A stretch of 64,000 nucleotides of DNA, taken from contig NZ_JBHTMY010000004.1 of assembly GCF_042679565.1 (NCBI RefSeq), positions 124,001 to 188,000 on the forward strand, in the 5' to 3' direction. Within the stretch, counting starts at the first letter, position 1. Every line of letters begins with the position of its first letter. This DNA comes from Namhaeicola litoreus. GTDB taxonomy: Bacteria > Bacteroidota > Bacteroidia > Flavobacteriales > Flavobacteriaceae. Position numbers and translations under genes: made by a program. The notes under the pieces were generated by a model. The model ran no database searches. It saw nothing but the letters and a program-made list of their open reading frames with translations, and was not told the DNA's origin. Shown piece by piece: positions 59,829 to 64,000 of the stretch.

Positions 59829-61517
59829 ATGAAAAAGTTTAGCAGTAACAAATTATTAATCATTCTTCTATCTGCGGTTGCTCTTACGAGTTGTAATAAA
59901 AGCAGTAAGGGTGTTTCTACCTTAACAGGATGGGAATACAACGATCCGAAATATGGAGGATTTGAGACAAATCCTAGTTTTAGGGAAACTCCACCACCAC
60001 CGGGGATGGTATTAATTGAAGGAGGAACATTCACGATGGGGTCTGTTCAAGACGATGTGATGTTTGACTGGAATACAACTCCGGTGAAGCAGCAGGTGCG
60101 TTCATTTTATATGGATGTGGCCGAAGTAACAAATCGCGAGTATGTATTGTACCTTCAATATTTAGAAAAGGTTTTCCCACCATCAGATGATACTTACAGA
60201 AAAATCTATCAAGCAGCTTTGCCAGATACATTGGTATGGAGGAATACATTAGGGTATAACGAATTGTTAACAGAGAACTATTTGCGTCACCCTGCTTATG
60301 CAGATTATCCGGTTGTAGGTGTTTCTTGGAGACAAGCTACTGAATATTGTAAATGGAGAACCGACCGTGTAAATGAAAAAATATTGATAGAGAAAGGTGT
60401 TTTACATACCCTTTTTGATCATGATTCATTAAAAGTTGAAGGAGCAAATCGATTTGATACAGAAACATATCTAGCAAACCCGAATTTATTATTTGACGGA
60501 GATTCAAGTATTTACTATAAAGGAATTAAGGATTATTCAAAAAAATCTGGGGAGAAACCTAAAGGTTCGTTTACAGGAAGACATGTAAAAATATCTGATG
60601 GTATTCTTGCTCAAAGATTTAGATTGCCTACAGAGGCAGAATGGGAATACGCTGCAAAAGCAGAAGTAGAAAACAGAGAGTACAATTCAATTAGAGGTCG
60701 CAAGAAATATTCGTGGGATGGTAATACCACAAGAGAGGATTCAAGAAGATATCAAGGAGATCAGTTGGCTAACTTCAAACAAGGAAAGGGAGATTATAGT
60801 GGGCTAGCCGGTTGGAGTAATGATGGTGCTGATATTACAATGCGAATTAAATCTTATAAGCCCAATGCGTTTGGACTATATGATATGTCAGGTAACGTAG
60901 CAGAATGGGTAGCTGATGTTTACCGTCCAATTATTGATAACGATGCTAATGACTTTAGCTATTTTAGAGGAAATGTTTTCGAGAAAAAGAAAATAGATGA
61001 ATTTGGAAATGTAGTTGTGGTAGATTATAATTCTGTTGAATTTGACACACTAGACAACGGAAAATTAGTACCCAAAGATTTACCAGGCTCGATTAAATAT
61101 GTTCCTATTACGAAAAGAGATGCTTTTATGCGTAGAAATTACGAGAAAGCTTACAATATTGACAGCAGAGATGGAGATTTAGCTTCGACGAATAAATTCC
61201 AGATGATGGATGATGAAATGGACGATGATATCAAACCAAGAATGTACAATTCACCAGAAATTCCAAGACAAATTGGAGAGAGCGGTTTAATCATTCAGCA
61301 GTATGATACCAAGACAAGACACACTCTGATTAGTGATCAAACTAGAGTTTACAAAGGAGGTTCCTGGAAAGACAGAGCATTTTGGTTAGATCCATCTCAA
61401 AGAAGATATTTGCCAGAGTATATGGCTACAAATTATATCGGTTTCAGATGTGCTACGGATAAATTAGGACAGATGTCTTACTCAAAAAGAAGAAAAGAAG
61501 GAAGAAAAGTAAAATAA
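59829..61517 (+). CDS. gldJ: Gliding motility lipoprotein GldJ
   Basis: From the ATG at 59829 the protein has 562 residues and starts with a lipoprotein signal, KKFSSNKLLIILLSAVALTSC, with the Cys at 22. An earlier TTG would only add ten residues before it. The FGE-sulfatase-like fold follows: PPGMVLIEGGTFTMGS, FRLPTEAEWEYAAKAE, NAFGLYDMSGNVAEWVADVY and VYKGGSWKDRAFWLDP. GldJ is needed for gliding and type IX secretion and for stability of GldK. The gene order gldJ-murF is conserved in flavobacteria. There is no catalytic Cys pair, so it is a structural member. Confidence 0.95.
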   Translation: MKKFSSNKLLIILLSAVALTSCNKSSKGVSTLTGWEYNDPKYGGFETNPSFRETPPPPGMVLIEGGTFTMGSVQDDVMFDWNTTPVKQQVRSFYMDVAEVTNREYVLYLQYLEKVFPPSDDTYRKIYQAALPDTLVWRNTLGYNELLTENYLRHPAYADYPVVGVSWRQATEYCKWRTDRVNEKILIEKGVLHTLFDHDSLKVEGANRFDTETYLANPNLLFDGDSSIYYKGIKDYSKKSGEKPKGSFTGRHVKISDGILAQRFRLPTEAEWEYAAKAEVENREYNSIRGRKKYSWDGNTTREDSRRYQGDQLANFKQGKGDYSGLAGWSNDGADITMRIKSYKPNAFGLYDMSGNVAEWVADVYRPIIDNDANDFSYFRGNVFEKKKIDEFGNVVVVDYNSVEFDTLDNGKLVPKDLPGSIKYVPITKRDAFMRRNYEKAYNIDSRDGDLASTNKFQMMDDEMDDDIKPRMYNSPEIPRQIGESGLIIQQYDTKTRHTLISDQTRVYKGGSWKDRAFWLDPSQRRYLPEYMATNYIGFRCATDKLGQMSYSKRRKEGRKVK

Positions 61518-61536
61518 TTTAAATTAATTCATAAAA

Positions 61537-61573
61537 GAAAAACTCAATATCGGAAACGGTGTTGAGTTTTTTT
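61537..61573 (+). terminator. Rho-independent terminator after gldJ
   Basis: AAAAACTCAA and TTGAGTTTTTTT form a stem around a 15-nt loop and end in a T-run. It lies 20 bp after the gldJ stop and only 12 bp before the murF ATG, so it may reduce rather than block read-through. Confidence 0.85.
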
Positions 61574-61584
61574 ATATTTATACC

Positions 61585-62862
61585 ATGAAATTAGAACAAT
61601 TATACCACCTATATTCAGAGCATTATAAGGTTGAAACAGATACGAGAAAAGATCTGAAAAATGCCATTTTTTTTGCGCTTAAAGGAGATCGTTTTAATGG
61701 GAATCTTTTTGCAGAAAAGGCCTTGGCTCAAGGAGCACTTTATGCCGTAGTTGATGAATTGGAATTTGCAAAGAATGACAAGTTTATTTTGGTTGACAAC
61801 GTCTTGGAAACATTACAAGCGCTGGCTCGGTTTCATCGAAGGAAACTTGATTTACCCATAGTGGCCATGACGGGTAGCAATGGAAAAACTACTTCAAAGG
61901 AATTAATTACAGCCGTTTTATCTAAAAAATTTAATTGCGGTGCTACAAGGGGTAACTTGAACAATCATATTGGTGTGCCCTTGACTTTACTTTCTATGAC
62001 GCCCAAAACGGAGATCGGGGTTGTTGAAATGGGGGCGAATCATCCCAAAGAAATTGACTTTTTATGTAGAATTGCCGAACCAGATTTTGGTTATATCACA
62101 AATTTTGGTAGAGTCCATTTAGAAGGGTTTATAAATCTGGCGGGTGTGATTCAATCGAAAACTGAAATGTATAGAGAACTAGCCGCGAGAAACAAAATGG
62201 TTTTTGTCAATGCAAATGATGAAGTACAATTGGAAAGATCAAAAGATCAGCTAAGGAAAACTTTTGGTCCGCAAGGATCTGATTACCCAATCTCATTTAT
62301 TAAGGCAGATCCTTTTGTAGTGGTTGAATTCAATCATATGTCGGTGAGTAGTCAATTAATAGGGAAATACAACTTTGCCAATATTTGTGCAGCCATTGCG
62401 ATTGGTTGTTATTTCAAAGTTGAACCGTTTAAGATTAAAGAAGCAATTGAGGCTTATATCCCTCAAAATAACCGTTCACAGATTATTCAAAAAGGTGAAT
62501 TGAAAATTATTTTAGATGCCTACAATGCTAATCCTAATAGCATGGTTGCTGCGCTCGAGAATTTGTTTCAACTAGGCGATAATAAAAAAATGGTAATTCT
62601 AGGGGATATGTTCGAAATTGGAGAAAAAAGCCATGAAGAACATCAAGCAATCACAGATCTTTTGCAAAATTCCGATTTGGACAAAATTATTTTAGTAGGG
62701 AAAAATTTTGCTGCAACAAATTATGATGAAAATAAAATTGTTGTCTATCCTACTTTTGATGAACTAAAAGCAGGAATAAACAAAAATGAATTTCTTAGAG
62801 GAGTGGTGCTAGTGAAGGCTTCTCGGGGAATGGCTTTGGAAAGAGTACTGGAATTACTATAG
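61585..62862 (+). CDS. murF: UDP-N-acetylmuramoyl-tripeptide--D-alanyl-D-alanine ligase
   Basis: A 425-residue Mur ligase adding D-Ala-D-Ala to the peptidoglycan precursor with ATP. The P-loop MTGSNGKTTSKEL has Lys101. NLNNHIGVPLTLL, VEMGANHPKEI and DAYNANPNSMVAALE are standard MurF blocks; the last is the ligase DAYNANP motif. The C-terminal domain ends VVLVKASRGMALERVLELL, as expected. It stands outside the usual dcw cluster, next to gldJ as in other flavobacteria. It converges with the DUF4468 gene, only 3 bp apart. Confidence 0.96.
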   Translation: MKLEQLYHLYSEHYKVETDTRKDLKNAIFFALKGDRFNGNLFAEKALAQGALYAVVDELEFAKNDKFILVDNVLETLQALARFHRRKLDLPIVAMTGSNGKTTSKELITAVLSKKFNCGATRGNLNNHIGVPLTLLSMTPKTEIGVVEMGANHPKEIDFLCRIAEPDFGYITNFGRVHLEGFINLAGVIQSKTEMYRELAARNKMVFVNANDEVQLERSKDQLRKTFGPQGSDYPISFIKADPFVVVEFNHMSVSSQLIGKYNFANICAAIAIGCYFKVEPFKIKEAIEAYIPQNNRSQIIQKGELKIILDAYNANPNSMVAALENLFQLGDNKKMVILGDMFEIGEKSHEEHQAITDLLQNSDLDKIILVGKNFAATNYDENKIVVYPTFDELKAGINKNEFLRGVVLVKASRGMALERVLELL

Positions 62863-62865
62863 GGT

Positions 62866-63396
62866 TTACCAATCTTCTTCTGATTCTTCCATTTTACCGG
62901 TTTGAATGTAATTTTCCAAGCTAGCCATGGCTCGACTAATTTCTGCATCAATCGGCTCTTCAAGAGCTAGAAGATATTTTTTTGGAAATCGATCCATATA
63001 AGTTTTTAAACTAATGGCATCAATTTCATCCAAATAAACTTTGCCAATTCTAAAATTGGTAAAAGAATACTTATATCGATTATCTTTTGCCATAATTTGC
63101 ACATCATAAATTAATGTTACCGGTAATGGTTTTGAGATGAACTTCCATGAAAAGCTATAAGGAATAGTAGCACTTATAGAAAATGCAGTATCACTTTTGA
63201 TTAAAGCATTTTTGTAGAATTTAGAAAGCCATGTTTCGGATTTTTGAAGTAGAATGTCTTTTGATTGGCCATCGGCCTGAACTACTTCTTCATATTTAAA
63301 TTCACCTGTCTCACCGTCAATTTTTATCAATTGGGCTTGGATACTGGTTAAAACAAAGATAAATACGAGGGAAAATATTAATCTTTTCAATTTCAT
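62866..63396 (-). CDS. DUF4468 protein, secreted
   Basis: A 176-residue protein with signal peptide KLKRLIFSLVFIFVLTSIQA. The next part, IDGETGEFKYEEVVQADGQS and the strands VTLIYDVQIMAKDNRYKYSF and TNFRIG, fit the DUF4468 domain with a TBP-like fold. The acidic C-terminal tail follows a helix. Members are common and exported in Bacteroidota but of unknown function. It stands alone, converging with murF and separated from argS by 92 bp. Confidence 0.82.
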   Translation of the reverse strand: MKLKRLIFSLVFIFVLTSIQAQLIKIDGETGEFKYEEVVQADGQSKDILLQKSETWLSKFYKNALIKSDTAFSISATIPYSFSWKFISKPLPVTLIYDVQIMAKDNRYKYSFTNFRIGKVYLDEIDAISLKTYMDRFPKKYLLALEEPIDAEISRAMASLENYIQTGKMEESEEDW

Positions 63397-63488
63397 AGTA
63401 TAAAAGTTAGGGGGCTCTTATTTATGTCGCCAAGGGTACGAAGTTAACATAAATTTTTATTCAAAAAAAAAAGGATTTAAAATTATGG

Positions 63489-64000
63489 TTACATTCTTTC
63501 TGGTACTTCAATTCCCAATAAGGCGAAAGACCGCTTAATAATCTGGCCAACTTGTTCTGTTAATTGTATTCTAAAGATCTTTTCTTTATCATTATCAGCA
63601 CCTAAAATCGGGACGGTCTGATAAAAAGAATTATACAATTTGACTAACTCATATGTATAATTAGCCATCAGAGCAGGGCTTAATTGCTCAGCACTTTGTT
63701 GAAGAACATTCGGAAAATTCTCTAAAAATCGAATTAAATTGCGCTCTTTTTCATGCAGGTTGAGGTTGGTAATAGGCTCAGCGTAATCAAAATCTGCCTT
63801 TCGAAGAATAGATTGAATTCTCGCATAGGTATACTGTATAAATGGCCCGGTATTACCGTTAAAATCAATAGATTCTTTGGGGTCAAACAGAATTCTTTTT
63901 TTAGGATCAACTTTTAAAATATAGTATTTAAGTGCGCCTAAGCCAATAATTTTATAGAGTCGTTCTTTTTCCTCTTCACTATAACCTTCCAGTTTACCGA
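63489..64000 (-). CDS. argS: Arginine--tRNA ligase, C-terminal part (runs off window)
   Basis: About 170 C-terminal residues are visible, ending GIEVPERM and a TAA at 63489-63491. ALKYYILKVDPKKRILFDPK, FNGNTGPFIQYTYARIQSIL and the final helix NYTYELVKLYNSFYQTVPIL are typical of the class I ArgRS anticodon-binding domain, which ends in ...PERM. The catalytic domain lies outside the window. The enzyme charges tRNA-Arg. It is transcribed toward the DUF4468 gene. Confidence 0.95.
   Translation of the reverse strand, partial: GKLEGYSEEEKERLYKIIGLGALKYYILKVDPKKRILFDPKESIDFNGNTGPFIQYTYARIQSILRKADFDYAEPITNLNLHEKERNLIRFLENFPNVLQQSAEQLSPALMANYTYELVKLYNSFYQTVPILGADNDKEKIFRIQLTEQVGQIIKRSFALLGIEVPERM

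Overview
The window is AT-rich chromosomal DNA from a gliding bacterium of the Bacteroidota, most probably class Flavobacteriia. The grounds are the type IX secretion genes porU and porV, the gliding genes gldF, gldG and gldJ, secreted proteins with C-terminal type IX sorting domains, several Bacteroidota-specific families (DUF2911, DUF6702, DUF4468) and TAnnTTTG promoter-like boxes. The genus cannot be read from the sequence. No rRNA, tRNA, CRISPR array or intact insertion sequence was found.

Region 1 (1-14.3 kb, all minus strand) is a surface-polysaccharide cluster. From its upstream end it holds a phosphoglycosyl transferase set apart by a terminator, an MBOAT/SGNH O-acylation pair, two FdtA-type cupins, a FemAB/GNAT-like acyltransferase, two DegT-type PLP enzymes, two Wzx-type flippases, a GT2 glycosyltransferase and four sulfotransferases, the last running off the window. 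Together they predict an exported glycan carrying a 3-acylamino-3,6-dideoxyhexose, O-acyl groups and sulfate.

Region 2 (14.9-28.1 kb, plus strand) holds three large secreted repeat proteins. Two are tandem paralogues with a parallel beta-helix and Ig-like repeats. The third is a leucine-rich-repeat protein containing a recent 678-bp tandem duplication. All appear to be substrates of the secretion system encoded at 54.7-59.7 kb.

Region 3 (28.6-43.6 kb) is mostly core genome: a paralogous pair of unknown secreted proteins, dnaN, a PIG-L deacetylase, a 37-residue membrane peptide and a sodium:solute symporter, two DUF2911 proteins, gldG-gldF, a small monooxygenase-like protein, a SAM hydrolase, phoH and purC.

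Region 4 (43.65-46.0 kb) is the oddest part. Two sets of orphan genes (a lipoprotein; a membrane-protein pair plus an RHS-repeat fragment) are each bracketed in the same order by a 170-bp repeat (A) and a hairpin-forming repeat (B). The inner ends of A and B are near-matching, GC-rich 17-bp inverted repeats. This looks like a small cassette array, or the debris of an RHS polymorphic-toxin locus.

Region 5 (46.2-64 kb) carries a trans-sulfuration enzyme divergent from an Lrp regulator, an M1 peptidase with DUF6702, an AlkA-like glycosylase, two carboxypeptidase-regulatory-like proteins, PepE, a truncated haemoglobin, cdd-porV-porU, divergent gldJ-murF, a DUF4468 protein and the end of argS. It supplies the secretion and gliding machinery that the region 2 proteins would use.
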